Source: an uncultured Clostridia bacterium
GTDB lineage: Bacteria; Bacillota; Clostridia; HGM11514
Reading direction: 5' to 3'
Length of the DNA stretch: 24,189 nucleotides
NCBI GenBank assembly: GCA_902478725.1
Contig: CABSMD010000015.1
Location: 1 to 24,189 of the forward strand
Part shown: piece by piece, positions 15,653 through 23,306 of the stretch
Position numbering within the stretch: position 1 is the first letter of the stretch
How the letters are laid out: each line of letters opens with the position of its first letter
Program-made: the position numbers and the translations under genes
The notes under the pieces: model-generated
Told to the model about the DNA's origin: nothing
Database searches by the model: none
Seen by the model: the letters and a program-made list of their open reading frames with translations, nothing else

Positions 15653-18295
15653 ATGAAGCACGACCTGAACCTGCCCGCGTGGGGGCCGTATGGGAAAAAA
15701 TATCTGGGGCTGTCGCACATCGCCGACCCCAGGCGCGGTATCCGGTTTGATGCCGACCTGTTTTTCGGACAATACCGGCGCAAGGTACTGATCCCCAATC
15801 TGCTGGAGGATTGCGGGGTAAAGCCTTGGCAGTGCACGCCTGATCTGAAAAACTATACCTTCCGCTATGAACTGGAGTGGAAGGATATGGTCTACTGCGA
15901 CGCCTCCTTTTTGGAACAGGGCGAAAACGGCCGGATGATTCAATGCGAGTTTGTCAACAACACCCCGCTTGCGCAAAGCTTGAATCTAAACCTGTTTTTC
16001 TCGATCGATTATCCCCATCTGCATCGGACACAGGAAAACCCGCTTGTAGCTTATGAAGTTGATAAGGACGATTCTGTCGTCTGGATCGATGCTCTGGATT
16101 ATGACAAAATATCCTGCTCCTGCGATTTGGCGGTGGATGGGTTGTACCGGGGTGAAGTGCGCGCGGACGGCTTTACCGGCGCATCGGGGATCGGCGCGTC
16201 GTTTTTTGGCGCACAACAGGGAGACTTTTTGGAATACACATTGCCGGCGGGTAAGTTTGATCGCCTTGTTATCCGTTACCGCCGCGCCGCATCGTGGCAG
16301 GGCGTTCTCACGGTGGACGGGCAAACGTCGGATATTATCCTGCCGCCTACGGACGGTTTTTCGACTATTTCACTTCCCTGGCGGGATGGCAAGGTTTTGC
16401 GCCTCGCCTCCTGTGGGGACGGCGGGATCGACATCGACGGATTCGCCCTCTGCCCAAAGGGAAACAAGATTGCATTTAAATCGGCACGCCAGGACTGCCG
16501 CCCGCAGATAACGCTAAATGGGAAGGAATTGACCCTGTCCTACCCCGGTCTTGCGCACTCTTACACCATCCGGTGGGAGGAGGACAACTACCAAATCCGT
16601 CAATTTGAAGGGGTGGATTTGAACGAAATGGTGGTCAACTCGATCCACGACCATGTGAGCAAAACCATACGCGGGCGTGGGGAGGGGCATTTCGCCAACC
16701 TGTTTCTGCGTCCGATCCTGCTGGAGGCGCACAGCAAAAAGACGGTACGCGTCTCCATTCTTGCTGCGAATAAGACGGAGGACAACCGTGCCGCGATGCC
16801 AAAATCGAATCATGCGGTTTTGACGGACAGAAAGGCGGACACACCGTCACCAGTCCCGGCGGGGTACACCCCGTTCCGGTTCGACTATAATGAAGCGGGC
16901 CAGCCGTACGCTTTTTCGCAACAAAAGATGGCCGCCGTTACGCTGATGAACGTGGTATACCCGATTTATTGCCGGCGTGGTTTTATCCGGCACAACACCC
17001 CCGGCAAGCTATGGGACAGCCTGTATACCTGGGATTCCGGCTTTATCGGCATGGGCCTCTCCGCACTAGACGCGAGACGCGCGGAGGACTGCCTCGCCGC
17101 CTATCTGGTGGAATCGGGAGACCTGCATTCTCCCTTCATCTTCCACGGCAGCGTTGTGCCGACACAGGTATTTTTGTATCTACAGATATGGAATCAGACC
17201 GGGTCGGTTGATTTTCTGAAAAAGTATTACCCATCCATAAGGTACTATTATGACTTTTTCAGCCAACTGCGTTTTGGCAAAGAGCAGATGAAGTCCGGCC
17301 TGACCAAAACATGGCACATCTTTTACAATTCCGGCGGGTGGGACGATTATCCGGCACAAAAATATGTCCATGACCACGCATTGGAAGATCGGGTGTCCCC
17401 TGTAATTACCAGCGCCGTCACCGTGCTGTGCGCCAGAATGCTCAAAATGGTAGCCCAGAAGCTGGGCGAGGACACCGCGCAATACGATGAAGACATCGCT
17501 TTTTATTCCAAAGCAATCCAAAATTATGCCTGGGACAGCGAAGCCGGCTATTTCGGTTATATAAAGCATGATAAAGATGGCGAGCCGGTTGGAATATTGC
17601 GGGAGGAAGGGGGCGCAAACCTCAACATGGGGATGGACGGGATCTATCCAATGATCGCGGGCATCGCCTCAGAGGAGCAGGAAAAAGTCCTGCTCGAACA
17701 TGTCAAGCAGGACCTGGTTACTCCCTACGGGGTCGGGACTGTGGCACAAAACGCGCCTTATTACCGGATCGACGGCTACTGGAACGGTTCGGTCTGGATG
17801 CCGCACCAGTGGGTGCTGTGGAAATCGATGCTGGATCACGGCGAGCTGGAATTTGCTAACCGGATCGCAGGCACCGCCCTCTCCCTTTGGAAACGTGAGG
17901 TGGATGAGACCTACAACTGCTATGAGCACTTCCTTGCGCAAAACGGACGCGGGTGCGGCTACCACCAGTTCTCCGGCCTGTCCACGCCGGTGCTGCTGTG
18001 GTTCTCGGCTTATTATGTCAAAGGAACTATCTCGGCCGGTTTTCTTACCTGGATCGATGAGGTGAAATGGATGGAGGATAAAGGGCAGGTATCCTTTACC
18101 TACCGGAATGAAAACCGCAACGGCAAAAAGCAGACCCCCGCGCTGCTGGTATGTCTGGACGACAGATGGGATTATGAAGTGAGGCTGGACGGGCAAGAGA
18201 TTCCATTCACCACGGTATACAAAGGGACGGTGGCCATCCCGCTGGCGAAAACCTCCGGCCGCATCGAGATTGTACCAACCGTTCCACAGAAATAA
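15653..18295 (+). CDS. Cytoplasmic (alpha/alpha)6 glycosidase, GH63/MGH1-like, with inserted CBM-like module
   Basis: This 880-residue protein has no signal peptide. The catalytic (alpha/alpha)6 barrel (about 420-790) carries the clan GH-G/GH63-type motifs YTWDSGF (458-464), GGWDDYP (561-567, D564 or D565 the likely general acid), YWNGSVWMPHQW (709-720) and CYEHF (E758, likely base). The N-terminal beta-sandwich (1-400) is interrupted at about 170-268 by a segment resembling a CBM6/35-type domain (ASFFGAQQGDFLEYTLPAGK, then GDGGIDIDGFALCP). A short beta domain closes the C-terminus (800-880). Family members hydrolyse alpha-linked gluco- or manno-oligosaccharides; the substrate here is not deducible. 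Start ATG 15653 is preceded by AAGGA; a TTG at 15593 lies inside the promoter and is rejected. It is transcribed alone and divergently from the AraC gene. Confidence 0.8.
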   Translation: MKHDLNLPAWGPYGKKYLGLSHIADPRRGIRFDADLFFGQYRRKVLIPNLLEDCGVKPWQCTPDLKNYTFRYELEWKDMVYCDASFLEQGENGRMIQCEFVNNTPLAQSLNLNLFFSIDYPHLHRTQENPLVAYEVDKDDSVVWIDALDYDKISCSCDLAVDGLYRGEVRADGFTGASGIGASFFGAQQGDFLEYTLPAGKFDRLVIRYRRAASWQGVLTVDGQTSDIILPPTDGFSTISLPWRDGKVLRLASCGDGGIDIDGFALCPKGNKIAFKSARQDCRPQITLNGKELTLSYPGLAHSYTIRWEEDNYQIRQFEGVDLNEMVVNSIHDHVSKTIRGRGEGHFANLFLRPILLEAHSKKTVRVSILAANKTEDNRAAMPKSNHAVLTDRKADTPSPVPAGYTPFRFDYNEAGQPYAFSQQKMAAVTLMNVVYPIYCRRGFIRHNTPGKLWDSLYTWDSGFIGMGLSALDARRAEDCLAAYLVESGDLHSPFIFHGSVVPTQVFLYLQIWNQTGSVDFLKKYYPSIRYYYDFFSQLRFGKEQMKSGLTKTWHIFYNSGGWDDYPAQKYVHDHALEDRVSPVITSAVTVLCARMLKMVAQKLGEDTAQYDEDIAFYSKAIQNYAWDSEAGYFGYIKHDKDGEPVGILREEGGANLNMGMDGIYPMIAGIASEEQEKVLLEHVKQDLVTPYGVGTVAQNAPYYRIDGYWNGSVWMPHQWVLWKSMLDHGELEFANRIAGTALSLWKREVDETYNCYEHFLAQNGRGCGYHQFSGLSTPVLLWFSAYYVKGTISAGFLTWIDEVKWMEDKGQVSFTYRNENRNGKKQTPALLVCLDDRWDYEVRLDGQEIPFTTVYKGTVAIPLAKTSGRIEIVPTVPQK

Positions 18296-18390
18296 GCTGG
18301 ACGTCCTCCGAAGTTACAGGCCGTATCCGTCCTGCCTCCCGCCGTACACCCGTTTGCTTTGGCAAGCCAACGTTACGCCCGTCGTATCCT
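18296..18390. other. Convergent intergenic gap with a weak imperfect hairpin
   Basis: The GH63-like and dehydratase genes converge here. An 8-bp stem with one mismatch (18351-18358 with 18365-18372) is the only notable structure. It has no U-tract on either strand, so termination here is not clearly encoded. Confidence 0.35.
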
Positions 18391-19551
18391 CTAAAAATAA
18401 AATTCTGTTTTTGCCGGGCGTATATTGGTAAGCTCGCCGGAATAATGCCGCAAGGTATGGGGCTGGTAAGGGTGCCGGGCACACTCCTCCTCGTTCAGCT
18501 CCAAGCCCAGCCCCGGCTTTTGCGGAATCTGTATCCTGCCATCGCGGTATTGGAGGTCTTCGTTGGTGATTTTTTTGCGGTAGTCCACATCGCTGTACAT
18601 GATTTCCAATATACAAAAATTCGGGGTGCAGGCCGCAAGCTGAAGCGTTGCGGCATTGGCGACCGGGCCGCTGGGATTGTGCGGCGCAAACGGAATGTAG
18701 AAGCTCTCGGCAATCGCCGCGAGCTTTTTGCATTCCATAATTCCGCCCGCATGGCTCAAATCCGGCTGGATATAGTCCGCTGCCTTTCGTTCAAACAGCT
18801 CCCGGTAGGCAAAACGGGTATATAGTCTCTCCCCTGCCGCAATCGGCACGGGTGACTTTTCCCGCACCTCCGCCAGTGCACCGACGCTGTCCGGCGGGGT
18901 CGGTTCCTCAAAAAACATCGGGCGGAAGGGTTCCAGCTCCTTAGCAATTCGGATTCCGGTCGGAACATTGAATCGCCCGTGGCCCTCAATCAGTAGGTCA
19001 ACGTTCGGGCCGACCGCCTCGCGCACCGCGCCGATGCAGGTCAGCGCAGCGTCCAGTTCCGCGTTTGACAGGTTAAGATAATTCTTTCCAAACGGGTCCC
19101 ATTTTAAGGCGGTGATCCCTCGGGCTACCGCTTCTTTTGCCTTTTGCGCAAACTCCTCCGGTCGTTTTGCCCCTGCAAACCAACCGTTGGCATAGATACG
19201 CACCGACTCATGCACCATGCCGCCCAGCAACTGGTATACCGGAACGTTTAAAGATTTACCCAAAATATCCCACAGCGCCATCTCCACCGCTGACAGCGCG
19301 GACATCAATACCGCGCCGCCGCGCCAGTAGGCATCCCGATAGATAGCATGGTAGTGCTTTTCAATCTGGCGTGGATCTTTGCCCACGAGCACCTCCCGGA
19401 TGTGTTCCACTGCGCCGATTAGGGCCTTTTCCTTATATTCCAGAGTCGCCTCCCCGATCCCGTCGATCCCTTCATCCGTATAAACTTTGACGAACACCCA
19501 GTTGGTTCGGTAACAGTCTACCGCAAAAGTCTTGATATCTGTGATTTTCAT
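18391..19551 (-). CDS. Enolase-superfamily sugar-acid dehydratase, galactonate dehydratase-like
   Basis: This 386-residue protein has the capping domain (1-115) plus modified TIM barrel of the mandelate racemase/muconate lactonising branch. It aligns by eye to E. coli DgoD with a constant +6 offset. Metal ligands are E189 (in IEGHGRF; DgoD has Asp), E215 (FFEEP) and E241 (AAGER). The expected catalytic residues are H191 and H291 (FAPHNP), and E316 also matches. The K150-W-D152 segment replaces the usual K-x-K, as in dehydratases rather than racemases. It would dehydrate an aldonate to a 2-keto-3-deoxy sugar acid. The start ATG at 19551 overlaps the stop of the upstream lactonase-like gene (ATGA), indicating translational coupling. 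It is the last gene of the operon. The precise acid (galactonate, fuconate, mannonate and so on) is undetermined. Confidence 0.88.
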   Translation of the reverse strand: MKITDIKTFAVDCYRTNWVFVKVYTDEGIDGIGEATLEYKEKALIGAVEHIREVLVGKDPRQIEKHYHAIYRDAYWRGGAVLMSALSAVEMALWDILGKSLNVPVYQLLGGMVHESVRIYANGWFAGAKRPEEFAQKAKEAVARGITALKWDPFGKNYLNLSNAELDAALTCIGAVREAVGPNVDLLIEGHGRFNVPTGIRIAKELEPFRPMFFEEPTPPDSVGALAEVREKSPVPIAAGERLYTRFAYRELFERKAADYIQPDLSHAGGIMECKKLAAIAESFYIPFAPHNPSGPVANAATLQLAACTPNFCILEIMYSDVDYRKKITNEDLQYRDGRIQIPQKPGLGLELNEEECARHPYQPHTLRHYSGELTNIRPAKTEFYF

Positions 19552-20246
19552 ATTGTTTTCTCTCCTATTTCCTGATATATCGTGGGGATGACACGGCCGG
19601 CGGCCTGGAAAGCAGCCGGGTCGAGGTCGTCAAACAGTCCCCAATGCAGCGGCACCGACCGTTTCGCATCAATGCGTTTTGCAAAGCGCGAGGCATCCAC
19701 CGCATTCATATTATTCCCTACCCCATTGATCGGCAGGAACAAGGTGTCAATGCCTGTGGGAATATCCGCAAAGATATCCTTGCTGTATAAGGTATCCCCC
19801 GTGTGGTAATAGAGCTTTCCGCCCCAATCGAGGATAACGCCTATCGCGTCAGGATCGGAGTGCGCCGCCTTCACCGCCAGGAAACGGACGCTGCCCACGG
19901 TTACCTCGGTATAGTGGTTAAACAAAATATAGTTATGATCTCCTCCAAATTTTCTGGCCGCCTCCCACGCCGCGCCAGGGGCAAGAACGGTTACGCTGTA
20001 ATTTGCAGCCTGTTCTTTCGCCCCCAGATAGTGCCGCAGAGTTTGCGGGTCGGTATGATCGGCGTGGTTATGGGTACAGACAATGACATCCGGCCGGATC
20101 TGTAAAAATCGTTCCTCCACCGCTACGCGCCGCCGAAGCGCGGGATTCACTTCCCCCACGCTGTCGGACAGGTAGGGGTCGACCAAGACGGTAAAGCCGT
20201 CCTGCTCAAACAACAGTCCCGCCTGCCCAAGCCATGTGATCTTCAT
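19548..20246 (-). CDS. Metallo-beta-lactamase-fold hydrolase, UlaG-like, putative sugar lactonase
   Basis: This 232-residue protein has the metallo-beta-lactamase fold. It starts MKITWLGQAGLLFE, as UlaG-like members do. The metal motif is H59-N-H61-A-D63-H64 (THNHADHTD), with further ligands H129 (KAAHSD), D151 (HTGDT) and H201 (PLHWG). UlaG hydrolyses L-ascorbate-6-phosphate lactone; the operon context here (dehydrogenase upstream, aldonate dehydratase downstream and overlapping by 4 bp) suggests lactone opening between these two steps. The start is ATG 20246, with GGAGG 8 bp before it; the TTG at 20261 would place that Shine-Dalgarno inside the coding sequence. It is cytoplasmic, with no signal peptide. 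Confidence 0.87.
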   Translation of the reverse strand: MKITWLGQAGLLFEQDGFTVLVDPYLSDSVGEVNPALRRRVAVEERFLQIRPDVIVCTHNHADHTDPQTLRHYLGAKEQAANYSVTVLAPGAAWEAARKFGGDHNYILFNHYTEVTVGSVRFLAVKAAHSDPDAIGVILDWGGKLYYHTGDTLYSKDIFADIPTGIDTLFLPINGVGNNMNAVDASRFAKRIDAKRSVPLHWGLFDDLDPAAFQAAGRVIPTIYQEIGEKTI

Positions 20247-20304
20247 CTCCTTTTCCTCCAATCAATTGAATTGCGCTGTCCTATTATCAGCAAATATCTT
20301 CGGT

Positions 20305-21057
20305 TCAACGAAAATGCGTGCCGCCGTTGACGTCCAGCGTCGCGCCGGTCACATAACGCGCCTCATCGCTGGATAAATACACTGCCGCGGCGCCGATGTC
20401 CTCCGGCGTACCCAGTCCCAGGGGAATTTCTTTTCCCAGTTCGGTCACACCGTCATCACCGTGTGTTTGGTATAAAAGTTCTGTCGCGATGACGCCGGGT
20501 GCGATAGCGTTCACGGTAATGTGATAGGGTGCGGCAGTCCGCGCCAGGGTTTTGACCATGCCGAGTTGTCCGCTTTTGGTCGCGGCATAGTGTAGATGGC
20601 CAAACAGCGCGCCACGCTCCCCAACCACAGAAGAAATAAACAGGATCCGTCCGCCATTCTGTTCCCGCATGAGCTCCATCGCCTGCTTTGCGCAAAGATA
20701 CCCGCTGGTCAGATTGGTTTGGATGATTCTGTCCCAATCTTCCAACGTCATTTCAAAAATATCCTTCGGCTGTGAGGTGCCGGCATTGTTGACCAAAATA
20801 TCCAACCTGCCAAACTGCCGTGACACCTCTTGAAACAGACGGCCCACTTCCTGCTCCCGCGTCACGTCGGCCTGCACCACAATGGCACGCCGGCCCATGC
20901 TGTTTATCTCTCCGGCTACCTGCTGCGCGGATGACAGAGATCCCACACAGTTCACCACAACGTCCGCGCCCGCCTGTGCCAGTGAGAACGCGATACCCTT
21001 CCCAATCCCCCGAGAGGAGCCGGTCACCAACGCCACCTTTCCTGCTAAATCAAACAT
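20305..21057 (-). CDS. SDR-family NAD(P)-dependent dehydrogenase, putative sugar dehydrogenase
   Basis: This 250-residue classical short-chain dehydrogenase has the Rossmann motif TGSSRGIG (12-19), NNAG (90-93), N115, S142/S143, and the catalytic pair Y157-x3-K161 (HYAATK). The C-terminus (VTGATLDVNGGTHFR) is typical of the FabG/glucose 1-dehydrogenase group. The residues after beta-2 (VVVNCVGS) do not settle NAD versus NADP. ATG 21057 has GGAAGGA upstream. It lies 70 bp after the DUF6259 gene and 58 bp before the lactonase-like gene, in the same direction. In this operon it probably oxidises a sugar at C1 to the lactone; a FabG-type role in fatty-acid synthesis is less likely given the neighbours. 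Confidence 0.85.
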   Translation of the reverse strand: MFDLAGKVALVTGSSRGIGKGIAFSLAQAGADVVVNCVGSLSSAQQVAGEINSMGRRAIVVQADVTREQEVGRLFQEVSRQFGRLDILVNNAGTSQPKDIFEMTLEDWDRIIQTNLTSGYLCAKQAMELMREQNGGRILFISSVVGERGALFGHLHYAATKSGQLGMVKTLARTAAPYHITVNAIAPGVIATELLYQTHGDDGVTELGKEIPLGLGTPEDIGAAAVYLSSDEARYVTGATLDVNGGTHFR

Positions 21058-21127
21058 AACGAATCCTTCCTTTCCTTGTATTATGCATTGTTATTTACCC
21101 AGGCTCAGTACTTATCCGGTCATAGCA

Positions 21128-23149
21128 TTATTTGCTTACTGTTTCGTCCCGCTTCAACACAATACAGCATACCTCCTCAGCCGCCAGCGAGACCGGCCTT
21201 CCAAACACGGAGAAGCTCTGCGGCCCGGTACTATGGTTCCACAGTGCAAACATAACCTCATCCCCATGTTCATACTCTGCCACCTTTACTCCCTCCGGCA
21301 GGGATAGTTCCGTTTTGACAACAAACCTGCCATGATAGAAAAAGCGGCGGTATGTTTCCTTGCATTCGATCAGCTTTTTGAGATATGCCGCATAAGCCGG
21401 AAGGCTGCCAACGGTAGATTTTCTGCCGCGATATATCGAAACATCGAATCGAAAACCATATAAAAAAGCATAATTTAGCGCCTTTTCAAAGCCTTCCCTA
21501 TCGTCGTGCAAAAAACGGTCGGTTTGGATGGTTTCGGGAAAGGTTCGAAGAAACAGTTCCGGAAATAACGTGTTGGTTTCACGATAGGTATTACCGAACA
21601 TGCATCCATGATGGTAATCGAGATAGGGTGCGTAGGCATCGACTGTAAACTCAGAGCCAATCGCCTGTTCTTCGTTACAAAGGGAGCGCAGCGCCTTGAG
21701 ATTTTTAATCCGCCATTCCTGCTCGCGGTCCCCGCGCGGGCCGTGCTGATGGGTTTCATCAAAGCAAAGGCGCGGAAAATGCCCGCCGATCTGGTCAAAA
21801 AAGATGGAATCGGGTTGGAATGAGAGCTTCACTTTCCCGTTTTCTACCAGTCTGTCGCGCCACTCAGCCGTTGCCTGACAGGCCGACACAAAGGTTTTAT
21901 ACCCAAATTCCCGCGCCAGCATACCATTGTTGGAAAAACGGTAATGTTCCCGGTATTCGTTTCCGTCGAGGTCCTTTCTTGAAACCTTCCAGCCGTTCTG
22001 CCGATAGAATGCAGACTTGACATCCACCAGCACACCGTTGGTATAAAGAGCGACCCGGCCGCCCATCTGCTGTATCTCGTCAATGGCTTTGGTCAGCGCC
22101 CCCGCGCCGCCCAGTGCGGGGTCCGGCTCATAGAGGGGATAGCCGTTGTCAAACCGGCCTTTCCACCATCCAAACACCATCAGCATAGTCAGTCCGTACC
22201 GACTCTGCTCACGATAGATATCGGGCAGGTCCTGATAGGTAAAAAACACCTCTCCATACTGATGCTTTAGAATAATTCTCTGCCAACCAGTCATTTCCTG
22301 CACCCATTGTGGCCTTTGGGGCGCACGATACCAATTTTTTCGCGCGAATTCACCGTAAATGTCCGATCCGGTGCGCCAGTCCCCTTTGTTTAAGGAAACA
22401 ACAGTATGGGCTACCGCCACAGTTTCACCCGGCTTCGCTAACGGAAAATGGGAGATGGTAAGCAACAGCCGAGGCACGCTATTAACCGGCCCGATACCGG
22501 CTGACAATACATTGACGGGCACTTGCGAATCCTGCTTTCCCAGATAGAGAAAATGCCCGCCGGACTCCACCCCAAACCAACACATACTGGCTTTTGCCGG
22601 GTAGGTTACGCTATCCCACACCTGATTATAGTCTGCTGAGACATAGCCGGTATGCTGCTGCATGATCTGCTTCCATGGGTTTTCAATTCGCTCACCCAGA
22701 CCGTTCATTTTATAATAGACGTCCCTTTCCCTTTGCCCGTCACATAAAATCGAAAAGTCCAGAAAAGGGAGCTGCAGCTCGTTCACCCGTACTTCCGCCC
22801 GCTGACTTGCCTCCGTCCGATTGCTCACCTCCGCCTGCCACGAAAGACACTCATAAGTGCCGTCCGTCTGCTGAACCCGGATCGACAGCGAGACCTTGTA
22901 GCGTTCCCCAAAGTCTGACACCAGCTCGTCATAGGTAATCAAAAGGCCCGATGCCGACTTCTCCACCTGTCCCTTCTGCCGCGAGGAACGCACGGTGATC
23001 TCCCGCATTTCCCCATCATCTAAAAACAGCCGCCAGAAATCGGCCGACCGGCTCTGCTTCATCGGAAGCCCTTCCGCCTTCCAGCCAATCTCTTGGGCAT
23101 CTTCGGAAATCACAAACCTCAACTTGCCTGCCTGTAATGAAAAGCCCAT
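21128..23149 (-). CDS. DUF6259-type TIM-barrel protein, candidate glycoside hydrolase
   Basis: This 673-residue protein has no signal peptide. The N-terminal half (1-270) is a beta-supersandwich like those of GH36/GH101-type enzymes. It is followed by a TIM barrel (about 285-600) and a small beta domain (605-673). Barrel landmarks are TGWQRIILKHQYGE (about 287-300), LMVFGWWKGRFDNGYP, YTNGVL, D452 in DSIFFDQIGG and E500/D504 in GSEFTVDAYAPY. The strand-end Asp in FFDQIG resembles nucleophile positions in retaining alpha-glycosidases of related clans. I recognise the overall type as DUF6259, but no activity is established for it to my knowledge. The start is ATG 23149, with a GGGGGG Shine-Dalgarno 5-6 bp upstream. 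It is the first gene of the four-gene oxidative operon and divergent from an AraC gene, which supports a glycosidase feeding that pathway. Confidence 0.75.
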   Translation of the reverse strand: MGFSLQAGKLRFVISEDAQEIGWKAEGLPMKQSRSADFWRLFLDDGEMREITVRSSRQKGQVEKSASGLLITYDELVSDFGERYKVSLSIRVQQTDGTYECLSWQAEVSNRTEASQRAEVRVNELQLPFLDFSILCDGQRERDVYYKMNGLGERIENPWKQIMQQHTGYVSADYNQVWDSVTYPAKASMCWFGVESGGHFLYLGKQDSQVPVNVLSAGIGPVNSVPRLLLTISHFPLAKPGETVAVAHTVVSLNKGDWRTGSDIYGEFARKNWYRAPQRPQWVQEMTGWQRIILKHQYGEVFFTYQDLPDIYREQSRYGLTMLMVFGWWKGRFDNGYPLYEPDPALGGAGALTKAIDEIQQMGGRVALYTNGVLVDVKSAFYRQNGWKVSRKDLDGNEYREHYRFSNNGMLAREFGYKTFVSACQATAEWRDRLVENGKVKLSFQPDSIFFDQIGGHFPRLCFDETHQHGPRGDREQEWRIKNLKALRSLCNEEQAIGSEFTVDAYAPYLDYHHGCMFGNTYRETNTLFPELFLRTFPETIQTDRFLHDDREGFEKALNYAFLYGFRFDVSIYRGRKSTVGSLPAYAAYLKKLIECKETYRRFFYHGRFVVKTELSLPEGVKVAEYEHGDEVMFALWNHSTGPQSFSVFGRPVSLAAEEVCCIVLKRDETVSK

Positions 23150-23174
23150 CAAAATCCCCCCTTGGATAGAATTA

Positions 23175-23203
23175 ATTATATTGTCAGTTTCTTAAAAAGT
23201 AAA
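23175..23203 (-). promoter_or_regulatory. Promoter of the DUF6259-SDR-lactonase-dehydratase operon
   Basis: On the minus strand, TTTACT (23198-23203), a 17-bp spacer and a perfect TATAAT (23175-23180) lie 26 bp before the ATG at 23149, giving a leader of about 20 nt. The poor -35 (4 of 6) with an ideal -10 is what is expected of an activator-dependent promoter, here facing the AraC gene. Confidence 0.75.
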
Positions 23204-23213
23204 TACACAAAAG

Positions 23214-23258
23214 CAGATAATTATAATACGATATGAAACAGATTGACATTCAGATAAT
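23214..23258. promoter_or_regulatory. CAGAT direct repeats between divergent promoters, candidate AraC operator
   Basis: CAGATAAT occurs at 23214-23221 and 23251-23258, and a related CAGATTG at 23239. All are in the same orientation, between or over the divergent -35 elements. AraC-family regulators typically bind direct repeats near -35 boxes. Spacings of 25 and 12 bp are not the classical 21, so this is tentative. Confidence 0.35.
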
Positions 23259-23271
23259 GCAAAGGTATAAT
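23243..23271 (+). promoter_or_regulatory. Perfect consensus sigma-A promoter of the second AraC gene
   Basis: TTGACA (23243-23248), exactly 17 bp, and TATAAT (23266-23271) match the consensus at all twelve positions. The transcript would start near 23278 and reach the GGGGG Shine-Dalgarno (23297-23301) before ATG 23307. This implies constitutive regulator expression unless it is repressed. Confidence 0.93.
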
Positions 23272-23306
23272 GGAAATATCCTAGTTGAGAAACAAAGGGG
23301 GATTTT

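Noticed and set aside
23153..23306. Riboswitch or small RNA in the divergent intergenic region
   Set aside because: Both promoters leave leaders of only about 20-30 nt, and no stable folded element is visible between them.
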